A stretch of DNA of 64,000 bases from Lachnospiraceae bacterium. Lineage in GTDB: Bacteria > Bacillota > Clostridia > Lachnospirales > Lachnospiraceae. Location: NCBI GenBank assembly GCA_021202465.1, contig JAJQCZ010000056.1:17551-81550 (forward strand). The letters are read 5' to 3'. Made by a program: the position numbers and the translations under genes. Below the pieces are notes generated by a model. It searched no databases and was not told the origin of the DNA. It worked only from the letters and a program-made list of their open reading frames with translations. Of this stretch, positions 28,413 through 39,400 are shown one piece after another (the first letter of the stretch is position 1; every line of letters starts with the position of its first letter).

Positions 28413-28427
28413 AGATCTGAAGCAAGC

Positions 28428-28470
28428 ATGCTTTGCCGTGTGAGGTTCCATCTCCGGCAAAGCATTTTTA
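28428..28470 (+). terminator. terminator of the Fur-lipoprotein operon
   Basis: ATGCTTTGCCG (28428-28438) pairs with CGGCAAAGCAT (28455-28465) and is followed by TTTTT. Confidence 0.85.
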
Positions 28471-28491
28471 TTACGAAGAATATTAATCAAG

Positions 28492-28518
28492 AAAAAACAC
28501 ACGCGTCATCCGCGTGTG
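28492..28518 (-). terminator. terminator of tRNA-Ala
   Basis: On the minus strand CACACGCG pairs with CGCGTGTG around a 5-nt loop and is followed by six T residues, 7 nt beyond the tRNA 3' end. Confidence 0.85.
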
Positions 28519-28524
28519 CCTGAG

Positions 28525-28597
28525 TGGAGCATAGGGGATTCGAACCCCTGGCCTCTTGACTGCCAGTCAAGCGCGATCCCAACTTCGCCAATGCCCC
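28525..28597 (-). tRNA. tRNA-Ala (anticodon GGC)
   Basis: A 73-nt cloverleaf. The acceptor stem GGGGCAT/ATGCTCC contains the G3-U70 wobble pair that identifies alanine tRNA. The D stem is GCGA/TCGC, the anticodon stem CTTGA/TCAAG with loop CTGGCAG (anticodon GGC), and the T arm AGGGG-TTCGAAT-CCCCT. The discriminator is A and CCA is not encoded. It stands alone with its own promoter and terminator. Confidence 0.96.
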
Positions 28598-28608
28598 GAA
28601 CGAATGCT

Positions 28609-28637
28609 ATCTTATCACACCCCCAGGAGAAATGCAA
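28609..28637 (-). promoter_or_regulatory. promoter of tRNA-Ala
   Basis: On the minus strand TTGCAT (28632-28637), 17-bp spacer, TAAGAT (28609-28614), starting transcription a few bases before the tRNA. Confidence 0.8.
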
Positions 28638-28667
28638 GCGCTTTTTTGCATTTCTTCCGTGTTTTTT

Positions 28668-28701
28668 GAAATCCACCCAATCACAGGATCGGGTGGATTT
28701 C
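28668..28701 (-). terminator. probable terminator of the asnS operon
   Basis: GAAATCCACCC (28668-28678 region) pairs with GGGTGGATTTC (28691-28701). The T tract after the stem on the minus strand is short, so confidence is moderate. Confidence 0.55.
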
Positions 28702-28735
28702 TCATCATCTCAGGGTTCAAAAAAATCCTCTCATC

Positions 28736-30127
28736 TTACAGCTCGCAGTTTCTCACGGTCCGCGGGAAGGGAAGCACGTCGCGGATGTTGCCCATGCCGG
28801 TCAGATACATAATGCAGCGCTCGAAGCCGAGGCCGAAACCCGCATGGCGGGCCGTGCCGTAACGACGCAGATCCAGATAGAAGCTGTAGTCCTCCTCCTT
28901 CAGCCCCAGCTCCCGCATGCGGGTCAGGAGTTTATCGTAATCCTCCTCGCGCTGACTGCCGCCAATGATCTCGCCGATGCCGGGCACCAGACAGTCCATG
29001 GCCGCGACGGTCTTTCCGTCGTCGTTCTGCTTCATATAAAAAGCTTTGATTTCCTTCGGGTAGTCGGTGACGAAGACCGGGCGCTTGAAAACCTGCTCGG
29101 TCAGATAGCGCTCATGCTCGGTCTGCAGATCGCAGCCCCAGGAAACCTTGTACTCGAAGCGGTCGTTGTGCTTTTTCAGAATCTCGATGGCCTCTGTATA
29201 GGTTACGTGGCCGAATTCAGAGTTCGCGACGTGCTTCAGGCGATCAATCAATCCCTTGTCCACGAATTTGTTCAGGAACGCCATCTCCTCCGGCGCATTT
29301 TCCAGGACATAACGGATGATGTATTTGAGCATGCTCTCCGCCAGAATCATATCATCCTGCAGGTCGGCGAAAGCAATCTCCGGTTCGATCATCCAGAACT
29401 CCGCCGCGTGCCGGGTGGTGTTGGAGTCCTCCGCGCGGAAGGTGGGGCCGAAGGTGTAAATATTGCGGAAAGCCATGGCAAAAGTCTCTCCGTTCAGCTG
29501 ACCGCTGACTGTAAGGCTGGTCGGCTTACCAAAAAAGTCCTTGCCGAAATCCACTGCACCATCAGCCATGCAAGGCGGCTTCTCCGCAGGAAGCGTCGTC
29601 ACACGGAACATCTCCCCGGCTCCCTCGCAGTCGCTGCCGGTGATGATCGGTGTGTGTACATAGACAAAATCGCGTTCCTGAAAGAATCGATGGATCGCAT
29701 AGGCCGCCAGAGAGCGAATGCGAAAGACTGCCTGGAAGGTATTTGTCCGCGGCCGCAGATGTGAGATCGTCCGCAGATATTCCATGGTATGACGTTTCGG
29801 CTGCAGAGGATAATCCGGCGTAGACGCTCCCTCCACCTCGATATGTTCCGCCTGCAGTTCGAAGGGCTGTCTGGCCTGCGGCGTAGCCACCAGAGTTCCC
29901 CTGGCAATCAGAGCTGCGCCTACATTGCAATGGGAAATCTCTTCAAAATTCTCCATCGTGTCATGATAAACGATCTGCAGCGGCTCGAAGAAGGTGCCGT
30001 CGCTGACCATGATGAAGCCGAAGGAGCGGGAATCCCGGATATTCCGGATCCAGCCTGCCACGGTGATGCTCTGATTCAGATACTGCTGCGGATTGCGGTA
30101 CAGCTCCCGCATAGTGATACTCTCCAT
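28736..30127 (-). CDS. asnS: asparaginyl-tRNA synthetase
   Basis: 463 residues, a class IIb synthetase that charges tRNA-Asn. An N-terminal OB-fold anticodon-binding domain (about 1-110, [20 protein letters not shown]) precedes the catalytic domain, which has motif 2 in [20 protein letters not shown] and motif 3 in [18 protein letters not shown] 30127 has AGGAGG upstream and gives the normal beginning; a longer in-frame extension is rejected. It follows engB by 60 bp and is not preceded by a T-box. Confidence 0.96.
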   Translation of the reverse strand: MESITMRELYRNPQQYLNQSITVAGWIRNIRDSRSFGFIMVSDGTFFEPLQIVYHDTMENFEEISHCNVGAALIARGTLVATPQARQPFELQAEHIEVEGASTPDYPLQPKRHTMEYLRTISHLRPRTNTFQAVFRIRSLAAYAIHRFFQERDFVYVHTPIITGSDCEGAGEMFRVTTLPAEKPPCMADGAVDFGKDFFGKPTSLTVSGQLNGETFAMAFRNIYTFGPTFRAEDSNTTRHAAEFWMIEPEIAFADLQDDMILAESMLKYIIRYVLENAPEEMAFLNKFVDKGLIDRLKHVANSEFGHVTYTEAIEILKKHNDRFEYKVSWGCDLQTEHERYLTEQVFKRPVFVTDYPKEIKAFYMKQNDDGKTVAAMDCLVPGIGEIIGGSQREEDYDKLLTRMRELGLKEEDYSFYLDLRRYGTARHAGFGLGFERCIMYLTGMGNIRDVLPFPRTVRNCEL

Positions 30128-30190
30128 GATGTCCTCCTGTCTTCTCCTCACTTCTTTTCACAGCGCCCCGCTTTGATCGAGGCACCGCCC

Positions 30191-30790
30191 TCACTCCGGT
30201 CTCTGCTCCGGAAGCTCCTCCTCCAGCAACGTATAGATCTCCTCCCGCCCCTGCTTCGTCTCCGCCGAGAACGGAATCAGAATATCCCCGGATTCCATAC
30301 CCAGTGTGTCGCGGATCAGCCTGCACTGTTTCGTGATCTGACTGCGCTTGATCTTATCGAGCTTCGTGGCAATGACGAGCGGACGACGCCCGGACTGCAG
30401 GATCCAGTCATACATAATCCGATCATTTTCTCCCGGCGCGTGACGAATGTCCACGAGCAGAAACACCTGACGCAGCTGCTTCGAGGTAGCGAGATAGCGC
30501 TCGATCATTTTTCCCCATTTTGCCTTCTCCTGCACGGAAACCCGGGCGAAGCCATATCCCGGCAGATCTACAAAATACAGCTGTTCATTGATATTATAAT
30601 AATTAATGGTCTGCGTCTTCCCCGGCTGCGCCGACGTACGCGCATAGGATTTACGGTTCATCAGCGCATTGATCAGTGAGGACTTCCCCACATTGGATTT
30701 CCCTGCGAAGGCAAACTCCGGCAGCACATTTTCAGGCAGCGTGCTGGTAACACCGCAGACCGTTTCCAGATTAACAGTTTTGATCTTCAT
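30191..30790 (-). CDS. engB: ribosome biogenesis GTPase EngB (YsxC/YihA)
   Basis: 199 residues. This essential GTPase acts in 50S subunit assembly. G1 is GKSNVGKSSLINALM near 34-48, the switch region holds SAQPGKTQTINYY, G3 is DLPGYGFA and G4 is TKLDK. The ATG at 30790 has GGAGG five bases upstream; a GTG that overlaps the lon stop lies nine codons earlier and could be an alternative. It is placed directly after lon, as in Bacillus. Confidence 0.96.
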   Translation of the reverse strand: MKIKTVNLETVCGVTSTLPENVLPEFAFAGKSNVGKSSLINALMNRKSYARTSAQPGKTQTINYYNINEQLYFVDLPGYGFARVSVQEKAKWGKMIERYLATSKQLRQVFLLVDIRHAPGENDRIMYDWILQSGRRPLVIATKLDKIKRSQITKQCRLIRDTLGMESGDILIPFSAETKQGREEIYTLLEEELPEQRPE

Positions 30791-30813
30791 GCTTTCCTCC
30801 CGCTGTCCCTCCG

Positions 30814-33114
30814 TCACACAAAGCTCTGCCGGATGACCTCCTCCATGGAGGAGACATAGACGATCTCCAGGCCTCCGGTGATCTCCGCGGACAATTCCTC
30901 CACATCGGGGCTGTTTTTGTCCGGCACCAGAACATGATGAATGTCGGCCATACGCGCCGCCAAGAGCTTCTCCTTCAGTCCGCCGATCGGCAGCACCCGG
31001 CCGCGCAGGGTGATCTCGCCGGTCATGGCCAGATCCGCCTTCACCTTTCGCCCGGTCAGCGCCGAGAGCATCGCCGTCGCCATGGTGATCCCGGCAGAGG
31101 GACCATCCTTGGGTACCGCCCCCTCGGGGATATGGATGTGAATGTCGTGCTCCTCGAAATACTCCCCGGGAATATCGTACTTCCCGGCAATAGAGCGGAG
31201 ATAGCTGAGACCGATGCGGGCGGATTCCTTCATCACATCTCCCATCTGTCCGGTCAGCTGAATCTCGCCCTTACCGGGCATCACATTCACCTCAATCTGC
31301 AGCGTATCGCCGCCGACACTGGTCCATGCCAGCCCGCGGACGATGCCTACGTCGTCCTTCTCATTCGCCATGCTGAAATGAATCCGCTCCCGGCCAAGGT
31401 ACTCCGTCAGATCCGCTTCGTCCACGCGAACCGCCCCGGCGCTTCCTTCAAGAATCTTCCGTGCCGCCTTGCGGCAGAGGTCGCCGATGCGCCGCTCCAG
31501 GTTGCGCACCCCGGCCTCCCGGGTATAATTGTGAATGATCTTCCGCAGAGCCTCATCAGTGATCGTCAGCTGTTCCGGCTTCAGACCGTGGCGGCTTCTC
31601 TGCTTCTCCAGAAGATAATCCTTCCCAATATGGAATTTTTCATTCTCCGTATAACTGCTGACCTCAAGGATCTCCATACGGTCGAGCAGCGGACGCGGAA
31701 TCGCCGCCGCGTCGTTGGCCGTAGCAATGAAGAGGACGCGGGAGAGATCGAGCGGAATCTCCAGATAGTGATCAACGAAGCGACTATTCTGCTCTGAATC
31801 CAGCACCTCCAGCAGCGCCGACGAGGTATCTCCGCGATAATCACTGCTGACCTTATCGATCTCATCCAGCAGCATCAGCGGGTTGGAGACGCCGGCCTGT
31901 TTCATGCCTGCAGCGATACGTCCGGGCATGGAGCCGATGTAGGTACGGCGGTGTCCCCGGATCTCCGCCTCATCGCGGACGCCGCCCAGGCACACGCGCA
32001 CGTATTTCTTATCGAGAGCACGGGCCACAGAACGGGCGATGGAAGTCTTTCCGGTTCCGGGCGGCCCCACCAGGCAGAGAATCGAACCGTTTTCATTCTC
32101 CGTGAAGCTGCGGACCGCCAGATATTCCAGGATACGCTCCTTAATCTTCTCCATGCCATAGTGATCCTCGTTCAGAATCTCCTCGGCCCGCCGGATATCG
32201 CGGGTCTCCGGTGAAATCTTCTGCCAGGGCATTCCCAGCAGCGTCTCGATGTAAGAACGGCTGACCGTGCCCTCCTGGCTTCCCCCGGGCATCATCCTGA
32301 GACGGGCGATCTCCTTGCGGATCTTGTCCTTCACCTCGTCGGCCGCATCGAGCTTCTGCAGCTCCTGCAGATAGCGGTCAGCATCACTCTCGACGTTGTC
32401 CTCACCCAGCTCCTCACGGATGACCTTCATTTGCTCCCGCAGGACATATTCCCGCTGGTTTTTATCTACCCGCTCCTTCACCTTCGTCTGGATTTCCGCC
32501 TTCAGACGGCCGATCTCGATCTCATTTTCCAGCATACCGGTCAGAACCCGATACTGCTGCTCAGTGCTTCCCAGATCCAGAAGCTTCTGCCGCTCCGCCG
32601 GCTCCATGGGGAAACGGATCATCAGCTGATCAAGCATCTCCTCCAGTGTATCAATAGAGGAAAACTGGCGGATACCGGATTCCCCGAAGGAAGAGTTCAG
32701 CTTGCCGTATAATTCAATCTCATTCTTCAGGGCGCGGACCATGGCCTCACGCTCGATCTCCGCATAGAAGGTCTTTTCTGCCGGCGCCGGTTCGACCTCC
32801 GCTTCCAGATAGGGTTCCATCGCCAGCAGCTCCAGAAGCTCGGCTCTCTCTTCCCCTTCCACAAGAACGCGGATGATGCCCCCCGGCATCCGCAGCAGCT
32901 GCTTGATCGTCCCAATGGTACCGATCCGGCACAGATCCTCCTGCTGCGGATCCGCACAATCCTCATCCTTCTGGGACACCACAAATATTTTCTGGTTCAC
33001 CACCATGGAGCGCTCCACCGCCGCCACCGATTTATCGCGGCTGACGTCAAAATGAACCAGCATCTTGGGCAGCACGGTCAGACCGCGCAGCGCTACAATG
33101 GGTAATCTCATCAT
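30814..33114 (-). CDS. lon: ATP-dependent endopeptidase Lon
   Basis: 766 residues. Three parts are complete: the N-terminal substrate-binding domain ([20 protein letters not shown]), the AAA+ module with Walker [10 protein letters not shown] near 350, and the protease domain with the Ser673-Lys716 dyad (PKDGPSAG and GGLKEKLL). It degrades misfolded and regulatory proteins. Two ATG codons (33114 and 33111) follow an AAAGGG site; a GTG four codons upstream is less likely. It is co-directional with clpX and engB. A 133-bp gap upstream holds no operator I can name. Confidence 0.97.
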   Translation of the reverse strand: MMRLPIVALRGLTVLPKMLVHFDVSRDKSVAAVERSMVVNQKIFVVSQKDEDCADPQQEDLCRIGTIGTIKQLLRMPGGIIRVLVEGEERAELLELLAMEPYLEAEVEPAPAEKTFYAEIEREAMVRALKNEIELYGKLNSSFGESGIRQFSSIDTLEEMLDQLMIRFPMEPAERQKLLDLGSTEQQYRVLTGMLENEIEIGRLKAEIQTKVKERVDKNQREYVLREQMKVIREELGEDNVESDADRYLQELQKLDAADEVKDKIRKEIARLRMMPGGSQEGTVSRSYIETLLGMPWQKISPETRDIRRAEEILNEDHYGMEKIKERILEYLAVRSFTENENGSILCLVGPPGTGKTSIARSVARALDKKYVRVCLGGVRDEAEIRGHRRTYIGSMPGRIAAGMKQAGVSNPLMLLDEIDKVSSDYRGDTSSALLEVLDSEQNSRFVDHYLEIPLDLSRVLFIATANDAAAIPRPLLDRMEILEVSSYTENEKFHIGKDYLLEKQRSRHGLKPEQLTITDEALRKIIHNYTREAGVRNLERRIGDLCRKAARKILEGSAGAVRVDEADLTEYLGRERIHFSMANEKDDVGIVRGLAWTSVGGDTLQIEVNVMPGKGEIQLTGQMGDVMKESARIGLSYLRSIAGKYDIPGEYFEEHDIHIHIPEGAVPKDGPSAGITMATAMLSALTGRKVKADLAMTGEITLRGRVLPIGGLKEKLLAARMADIHHVLVPDKNSPDVEELSAEITGGLEIVYVSSMEEVIRQSFV

Positions 33115-33247
33115 AATCCCTTTCACTTATCATTTTCTTCAGTCAGGGAAGCTCAACGAAGTTTCCCGGCTCAAGAAAAACTCCTCCCCCTGCCCCCGAA
33201 CTTCTCCGAGTGCAGAAGGAAGAGCCACCTTTTAAAACGTATTATCT

Positions 33248-34540
33248 TCACGCGGACTCATTCGAGCTGCGCCGCCCGCTGCGCCGCCTGACGCGAGGCA
33301 CGGCCACCTCCCGGAAGCTCAGCTCAGGCTCGCCGGTGCCGTCGATGACCTCAGCGGTAACCAGACAGCTTCCGATGCTCTCATCCGAAGGGAGCTCATA
33401 CATCAGATCAAGCATCGACTTCTCCATGACAGCCCGCAGCCCCCGGGCACCGGTCTTTCTCTCAAAAGATTTCTCGGCGATCCGCCGAATGGCCTCATCC
33501 GTGAAGCTCAAAGAGACACCATCCAGTTCAAAAAGACGCTGATACTGGCGCACGATGGAATTCTTCGGTTCCGTAAGGATGCGAATCAGGGCTTCCTGAT
33601 CCAGCTGATCCAGAGAGACCATCATGGGAATACGCCCGACAAATTCGGGAATCAGGCCGAATTTCACCAGATCCTGAGGAAGCACCTGCTTCAGGAGCTC
33701 TCCGACCCGCACTTCCGTCTTCTCATGTACCTCCGCGTTAAAACCGATGGAATTGGCCCCCAGACGGCTCTCGATGATCTTCTCCAGCCCGTCGAAGGCC
33801 CCGCCGCAGATAAAGAGGATATTCGTCGTATCAATCTGATACATCTCCTGATGAGGATGCTTTCGCCCTCCCTGGGGCGGCACGCTGGCCAGGGTCCCCT
33901 CGAGAATCTTCAGGAGCGCCTGCTGCACGCCCTCGCCTGACACGTCACGGGTAATGGAAACATTTTCCGATTTCTTGGTGATCTTATCAATCTCGTCCAG
34001 ATAAATGATGCCATACTCCGCCCGCGGGATGTCATAATCGGCCGCCTGAATCAGCTTCAAGAGAATGTTTTCCACATCCTCACCCACATAGCCCGCCTCT
34101 GTCAGCGCCGTCGCATCCGCGATGGCAAACGGTACATTCAGCATCCGGGCGATGGTCTGTGCCAGATAGGTCTTTCCGGAACCGGTGGGCCCCAGCATCA
34201 GGATATTACTCTTCTGAAGCTCCACATCGGAATCATCTCCGGACATCACTCTCTTATAATGATTATACACTGCCACGGAAAGAGTCCGCTTGGCCTCCTC
34301 CTGGCCAATGACATACTGATCCAGAAATGCCTTGATCTCACGCGGTTTTTTCAGTTCAATATTCCCCAGATCGGCACGCCCGGACTGCTCAAATTCCTCA
34401 TCCAGGAGTTCCGCGCAGAGATCGACACACTCATCACAGATGTAGACATCCTTCCGGTTTCCGGCGATGAGCTTCTGCACCTGTGCCTGACTCTTTCCGC
34501 AAAAAGAGCAGCACAAAGACTCTTCATATCCTTTTGCCAT
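33248..34540 (-). CDS. clpX: ATP-dependent Clp protease ATP-binding subunit ClpX
   Basis: 430 residues. The N-terminal zinc-binding domain has Cys11, Cys14, Cys35 and Cys38. Walker A GPTGSGKT is at 117-124, and the ClpP-docking IGF loop is in [12 protein letters not shown]. ClpX unfolds substrates and feeds them to ClpP. It lies 24 bp downstream of clpP, the usual order, and is complete to a basic C-terminal tail. Confidence 0.98.
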   Translation of the reverse strand: MAKGYEESLCCSFCGKSQAQVQKLIAGNRKDVYICDECVDLCAELLDEEFEQSGRADLGNIELKKPREIKAFLDQYVIGQEEAKRTLSVAVYNHYKRVMSGDDSDVELQKSNILMLGPTGSGKTYLAQTIARMLNVPFAIADATALTEAGYVGEDVENILLKLIQAADYDIPRAEYGIIYLDEIDKITKKSENVSITRDVSGEGVQQALLKILEGTLASVPPQGGRKHPHQEMYQIDTTNILFICGGAFDGLEKIIESRLGANSIGFNAEVHEKTEVRVGELLKQVLPQDLVKFGLIPEFVGRIPMMVSLDQLDQEALIRILTEPKNSIVRQYQRLFELDGVSLSFTDEAIRRIAEKSFERKTGARGLRAVMEKSMLDLMYELPSDESIGSCLVTAEVIDGTGEPELSFREVAVPRVRRRSGRRSSNESA

Positions 34541-34564
34541 ACTCTCCCTATACTCCTTATTGGT

Positions 34565-35146
34565 TTATCGATGCGCGATCACGGCATCCACCAGTCCGTA
34601 TTCTCTGGCCTCCTCCGCGGTCATATAGTTGTCTCTCTCGGTGTCAGCCTCGATGACCTCCAGAGGCTTTCCCGTGTTGGCCGCCAGGATCTCATTGAGC
34701 TTCTTCCTGGTCTTCAGAATCTCCTCGGCCACGATACGGATCTCCGTCGCCTGCCCCTGCGCACCGCCGGAGGGCTGATGAATCATCACTTCGGCATTGG
34801 GGAGGGCGTAGCGCTTACCCTTCGCACCGCTTGAAAGCAGGAAAGCTCCCATGCTGGCCGCCATACCGATGCAAATGGTGGACACGTCACACTTGATGTA
34901 ATTCATCGTATCATAAATCGCCATGCCTGCCGTCACAGATCCGCCGGGGCTGTTGATGTACAGCTGAATATCCTTGCCGGGATCCTCCGACTCCAGGAAC
35001 AGCAGCTGCGCCACCACCAGGCTGGCTGTCACATCATTAACTTCCTCCCCCAGGAAAATAATTCTCTCCTTGAGAAGACGAGAATAAATATCGTAAGAAC
35101 GTTCGCCACGACTGTTGGATTCGATGACATAGGGAACCAGACTCAT
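34565..35146 (-). CDS. clpP: ATP-dependent Clp protease proteolytic subunit
   Basis: 193 residues. The catalytic triad is Ser98 (GMAASMGAF), His123 (MIHQPSGG) and Asp172 (ERDNYM). The N-terminal loop [20 protein letters not shown] is typical. GGAGG precedes the ATG. There is a 156-bp gap to tig; I see no CtsR-type tandem repeat in it, so heat-shock control by CtsR is not supported. Confidence 0.98.
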   Translation of the reverse strand: MSLVPYVIESNSRGERSYDIYSRLLKERIIFLGEEVNDVTASLVVAQLLFLESEDPGKDIQLYINSPGGSVTAGMAIYDTMNYIKCDVSTICIGMAASMGAFLLSSGAKGKRYALPNAEVMIHQPSGGAQGQATEIRIVAEEILKTRKKLNEILAANTGKPLEVIEADTERDNYMTAEEAREYGLVDAVIAHR

Positions 35147-35302
35147 AAAACTTCCTCCTTATACGATTCTGCAGGCTCAATCCAAAAGATTGCTGCAAAA
35201 ATCATTCCAGAGACCTGACTTTACCAGGTTTCATAGTAGCAACGATGCCAAAAAGAGTGCGTGGGGCAGCTCTCTCTGGCATCTCAGGATCATTTTGTTT
35301 CG

Positions 35303-36583
35303 TTATTTCGCAGCGTCATAGATCACATCTACAGCCTTCTGCACGACGATGTTGCCCTTCAGTTCTTCCATCTGCTCATCGTCGATCATGGATCTCACCT
35401 GCTCTGACTCCATTCCGTACTGGGAAGCCATCTTATCGATCTCTGCCTGAATGTCTTCCTCGGATGCTTCCAGATTCTCAGCAGCTGCGACAGCCTCAAG
35501 CACCAGACGGCTCTGAATCCTCTTCAGTGCGGTCTCTTTCTCCTGCTCGATCATGCTCTCCGTGGTCTGACCGGTGTACTGCATGTACTGCTCCATGGTC
35601 AATCCCTGATACTGCAGTCTCTGGGCAAATTCCTGTACCATGGTCCGCGCCTGAGACTCCACCATCAGATCCGGGATCTCCATCTCCGCGTTCTCCACGA
35701 CCTTCGCAATCAGAGCGTCTTCCTTCGCGGTCTTCGCCTCAGCCGCCTTCTTCTCTTCAAGCTTCGTGCGGACATCCGCTTTATACTCGTCCAGAGTCTC
35801 GAACTCCGACACCTCACCGGCGAACTCATCATCCAGCTCCGGCAGCTCCTTCACCTGAATCTTCTTCACGATCGTCTTGAAGGTGGCGGGCTTCCCGGCC
35901 AGCTCTTCAGCATGGTATTCCTCGGGGAATGTGACCTGAATCTCCTTCTCCTCGCCGATCGCGGAACCGATCAGCTGCTCCTCAAAATTGTCAATGAACG
36001 AGTGAGAGCCGATGGTCAGCGGGAAATCCTCCCCGTGGCCGCCCTCGAACGCCTCGCCGTCCACATAACCGTCAAAATCAAGCTCGATCTGATCACCGTC
36101 CTCTACGGTACGGTCTTCCACGGTCCGGGTGACCGCGTTCTTTTCCTGCTCCTTCTTCAGCTCGGCCAGGACATCCTCTTCAGTGACCTCCACGGCTTCT
36201 GTCTCCACTTCGAGACCCTTGTACTCACCCAGCGTCACCTCCGGGCGCACAGCCACAGTGGCCACAAAGATCACCGGCTCGCCGGCCTCTACCTGCGTGT
36301 ATTCAATCTGAGGCTGAGAGACGATCTCCAGACCGCTCTCCTTACAGGCGTCCTCGTAGGCATCCGGAACAGCCTCATTGACCGCGTCCTCCAGGAAAAT
36401 ATCTTTTCCATACATCTTCTCTACCATCTTCCGGGGCGCCTTACCCTTACGGAAGCCGGGAAGCTGAATCTGGTTCTTCGTCCGGGCGTACACCTTGTCG
36501 ATGGCCTTCTCCACATCCTCCACAGGAATCTCCACGGTCAGCTTGGTAAGGTTTTTCTCCAGTTTCTCTACGTTGACGCTCAT
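35303..36583 (-). CDS. tig: trigger factor (ribosome-bound chaperone)
   Basis: 426 residues. The N-terminal ribosome-binding domain has the L23-docking signature GFRKGKAPR at 43-51. The FKBP-type prolyl isomerase domain is at about 150-245 (VEDGDQIELDFDGYVDGEAF), and the C-terminal helical arms follow. ATG 36583 has GAGGAGG upstream and fits family N termini; an upstream in-frame extension is rejected. Order tig-clpP-clpX-lon-engB is the common clostridial proteostasis cluster. Confidence 0.97.
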   Translation of the reverse strand: MSVNVEKLEKNLTKLTVEIPVEDVEKAIDKVYARTKNQIQLPGFRKGKAPRKMVEKMYGKDIFLEDAVNEAVPDAYEDACKESGLEIVSQPQIEYTQVEAGEPVIFVATVAVRPEVTLGEYKGLEVETEAVEVTEEDVLAELKKEQEKNAVTRTVEDRTVEDGDQIELDFDGYVDGEAFEGGHGEDFPLTIGSHSFIDNFEEQLIGSAIGEEKEIQVTFPEEYHAEELAGKPATFKTIVKKIQVKELPELDDEFAGEVSEFETLDEYKADVRTKLEEKKAAEAKTAKEDALIAKVVENAEMEIPDLMVESQARTMVQEFAQRLQYQGLTMEQYMQYTGQTTESMIEQEKETALKRIQSRLVLEAVAAAENLEASEEDIQAEIDKMASQYGMESEQVRSMIDDEQMEELKGNIVVQKAVDVIYDAAK

Positions 36584-36685
36584 TGTGTTCCTCCTCGTTG
36601 CTATCGGTAGCTCAATCGGGCCGCCCCGCCGGGCCGACCCGCGCTCTACATTCTCTGTTTTCGTCTCTGATTTAGACGGTTTGCT

Positions 36686-36715
36686 ATTATAGCACACTTC
36701 CCCTGAAATTGCCAG
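36686..36715 (-). promoter_or_regulatory. promoter of tig
   Basis: On the minus strand CTGGCA (36710-36715), 18-bp spacer, TATAAT (36686-36691). The leader is about 95 nt. In the remainder of the 36584-36888 gap I see only a short CCGT/ACGG hairpin and no gene. Confidence 0.65.
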
Positions 36716-36888
36716 TACTTTTTTTGGCGTCCCATTGCCTCCGGCAAGCCAGCTTGTTCCGTCTCTTTTTACGGCAAAAAGGCGGTATGCTGTAACCGCA
36801 CACGCGCCCTTCTGCTTTTAAATATGAAAGAATTCATTCACCTGCAGCGACCCGGCCGCAAAGCCCGGTACATTTTCCTCCCGGCCGC

Positions 36889-37200
36889 TTACCTTGCCTG
36901 AAATGTCTGACACTCCGTCTCATCAGAGACATGCGCCGTGCGTCCGGCGATGCCGATGTGGCCGGCGCTGCACATCCGGTCGCGGTTGTAGACACAGTCC
37001 ACCGCCTGACAGTCGACGGTCAGCTGTCTCTTCGGCTCCTCCGCCTTGTTGCAGAAGCACTCCTTGCGCCAGGCGAAGCTGCCGCAGCTGGTCTCCGCCT
37101 CCCGGCTGGCATACTGTCCCTCTACGCCGATGGAGCTGAGGCAGCAGCAGTTGTCGCTGTTGTGTACACAGGTCTCTACACTGCAATCTAAAAGTGGCAT
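36889..37200 (-). CDS. DUF1540 cysteine-rich protein with two repeats
   Basis: 103 residues from ATG 37200 (AAGGAGG upstream). Two copies of the DUF1540 module are visible: CSVETCVHNSDNCCCLSSIG (about 5-24, closing Cys near 38) and CQAVDCVYNRDRMCSAGHIG (about 65-84, closing Cys near 99). The middle holds CFCNK. The cysteine spacing suggests metal binding; function is unknown. It is downstream of thrS on the same strand, 116 bp away. Confidence 0.85.
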   Translation of the reverse strand: MPLLDCSVETCVHNSDNCCCLSSIGVEGQYASREAETSCGSFAWRKECFCNKAEEPKRQLTVDCQAVDCVYNRDRMCSAGHIGIAGRTAHVSDETECQTFQAR

Positions 37201-37316
37201 ATAAGATCCCTCCTTATTCCGGGCCATGCCCCGTCTGCGCGCTCCCCGGATTCTAAGCCGGGGCGGCGCGTCAGGGTCAGTATGCGCATTCGGAGGAAAA
37301 ATATGCACATTTGCCT

Positions 37317-39275
37317 TTATTTCTGCGCTTCCGCCTCGATCTTCCGGATCTCCTTCATGCGGATCTCGCGGGTGATGTCATTGATGAAGTCGTCCAGAGG
37401 CTTCTGCCCCTCGTCTCCGAGGAAACGGCTGCGGACAGCCACCAGACCGGCCTCCTGCTCCTGCGCGCCGACCACCAGCATATAGGGCAGGCGTTCTTTT
37501 CTTGCTGCACGAATCTTGTAACCGATCTTCTCGGGACGGGCGTCCACCGTGGTCAGGATGCCGTTCTTCTTCAGCTCCTTCTCCACCTTCTCCGCGTATT
37601 CCTGATATTTCTCGGAAATGGGCAGCACCCGCACTTGCTCCGGGCACAGCCAGGTAGGCAGCTGACCGTTGTATTTCTCGATCAGCCAGGCCAGCGTTCT
37701 CTCATAGCAGCCCAGAGAGGTCCGGTGAATGATAAAGGGACGCACGCGCTCGCCGTTCTGGTCAATATAGTACATATCGAACTGCTCCGCCAGCGCCAGA
37801 TCCAGCTGGATCGTGATCATCGTGTCCTCTTTACCGTAGACATTCTTCGCCTGGATGTCCAGCTTGGGACCGTAGAAAGCAGCCTCGCCGTCGGCCTCCA
37901 CGAAGTTCAGACCCAGCTCGTTCAGGAAATCCCGCATCATGCCCTGGGTCTTCTCCCAGTACTCGGGGGAGCCGATATATTTCTCCTTATTCTCCGGATC
38001 CCATTTGGACAGGCGATAGGTCACGTCGTCCTGCAGTCCCAGGGTCGTCAGGCAGTATACCGCCAGATCCACGCAGCCCTTGAACTCCTCGCCGATCTGG
38101 TCCGGACGCACGATCAGATGCCCCTCGGAAATCGTGAACTGGCGCACGCGGGTCAGGCCGTGCATCTCCCCGGAATCCTCGTTGCGGAACAGCGTGGAGG
38201 TCTCGCCCATGCGGTAAGGCAGATCACGGTAGGATTTCTGCGTCGCCTTGTATACATAATACTGGAAGGGGCAGGTCATGGGACGCAGTGCCATCACTTC
38301 GTCGTCCTTCTCCTCATCACCCAGGACGAACATGCCTTCCTTATAATGATCCCAATGGCCGGAAATCTTATAGAGATCGCTCTTGGCCATCAGCGGCGTC
38401 TTTGTACGAACATAGCCGCGCTCTTCCTCGACGTCCTCGATCCAGCGCTGCATGGTCTGAATGATCTTGGTTCCCTTGGGCATAAACAGCGGCAGTCCCT
38501 GACCGATGACGTCCACGGTCGTGAAAAGCTCCATCTCGCGGCCCAGCTTGTTGTGATCGCGCTCGCGGATGGTGGCCAGATAATCCAGATACTCCTTCAG
38601 ATCATCCTTCTTCGTGTAGGCAGTGCCGTAAATTCTCTGCAGCATCTTGTTCTTCTCGCTGCCTCTCCAGTACGCGCCGGAGGAGGACGTCAGCTTAAAG
38701 GCCTTGATCGGCCGCGTGCTCATCAGATGCGGACCGGCGCACAGATCAACAAAATCTCCCTGGCGGTAGAAGGACAGTTCCGCGTCCTCCGGCAGATCCC
38801 GGATCAGCTCCACCTTGTAGGGCTCGTTCCGCTCTTCCATCAGAGCGATGGCTTCCGCCCGGGGCAGCGTGAAGCGCTCCAGCCGGGCGCCCTTCTTGAT
38901 GATCTTCTTCATCTCGGCTTCGATAGCATCCAGATCCTCACGGCTGAAGGGCTCCGCCTCAAAATCATAATAATAACCCGTGTCGATTGAAGGGCCGATG
39001 GCCAGCTTCACATCGGGATAGAGGTTCTTCACCGCCTCCGCCAGTACGTGGGAGCAGGTATGGCGGTAGGCCGCCTTTCCTCTGGGGTCGTCAAAGGTCA
39101 GGATCTCCAGAGTGCAGTCCCGGTCCAGCACGGTGCGCAGGTCGCAGGTCTCGCCGTCCACCGCGGCCACGCAGGCGGCCCGCGCCAGCCCGTCACTGAG
39201 GTCCCGGGCGATGTCGTAGATCATTTTCGGTTCAGCATACTCTTTTGTCTGTCCGTCTTTCAGCGTAATGATCAT
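37317..39275 (-). CDS. thrS: threonyl-tRNA synthetase
   Basis: 652 residues, full length. The TGS domain is at 1-60, the editing domain carries the zinc-type HTCSHVLAEA motif near 88-97, and the class II catalytic core includes RPMTCPFQYYVYK (zinc ligand Cys) and FIIHRTSLGCYERT. The C-terminal anticodon-binding domain ends IRKIEAEAQK. AGGAG lies upstream of the ATG. Expression is controlled by a threonine T-box in the 400-nt leader. Confidence 0.98.
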   Translation of the reverse strand: MIITLKDGQTKEYAEPKMIYDIARDLSDGLARAACVAAVDGETCDLRTVLDRDCTLEILTFDDPRGKAAYRHTCSHVLAEAVKNLYPDVKLAIGPSIDTGYYYDFEAEPFSREDLDAIEAEMKKIIKKGARLERFTLPRAEAIALMEERNEPYKVELIRDLPEDAELSFYRQGDFVDLCAGPHLMSTRPIKAFKLTSSSGAYWRGSEKNKMLQRIYGTAYTKKDDLKEYLDYLATIRERDHNKLGREMELFTTVDVIGQGLPLFMPKGTKIIQTMQRWIEDVEEERGYVRTKTPLMAKSDLYKISGHWDHYKEGMFVLGDEEKDDEVMALRPMTCPFQYYVYKATQKSYRDLPYRMGETSTLFRNEDSGEMHGLTRVRQFTISEGHLIVRPDQIGEEFKGCVDLAVYCLTTLGLQDDVTYRLSKWDPENKEKYIGSPEYWEKTQGMMRDFLNELGLNFVEADGEAAFYGPKLDIQAKNVYGKEDTMITIQLDLALAEQFDMYYIDQNGERVRPFIIHRTSLGCYERTLAWLIEKYNGQLPTWLCPEQVRVLPISEKYQEYAEKVEKELKKNGILTTVDARPEKIGYKIRAARKERLPYMLVVGAQEQEAGLVAVRSRFLGDEGQKPLDDFINDITREIRMKEIRKIEAEAQK

Positions 39276-39363
39276 ATCTGTTCTCTCCTATGATAATAGA
39301 TTTGTGTACTCAGGGATTCAGGCCTCCCGCGAACCGAACGATCTCTTCGTTTGTTTAGCGTGC

Positions 39364-39400
39364 ACAAAAAATCCCCCCTGCGCCTTCGCGCAGGAGGGAC
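39364..39400 (-). terminator. regulatory terminator of the thrS T-box
   Basis: On the minus strand CCTCCTGCGC pairs with GCGCAGGGGGG around a GAAG loop and is followed by ATTTTTT. It lies 15 nt after the T-box sequence, the classic attenuation arrangement. Confidence 0.9.

Noticed and set aside
35242..35281. Hairpin GATGCCA...TGGCATC between tig and clpP as terminator
   Set aside because: No T run follows on the minus strand and internal mismatches are many; left unassigned.
37311..38990. Long open frame antisense to thrS
   Set aside because: Shadow of ThrS; composition dominated by His, Leu and Arg.
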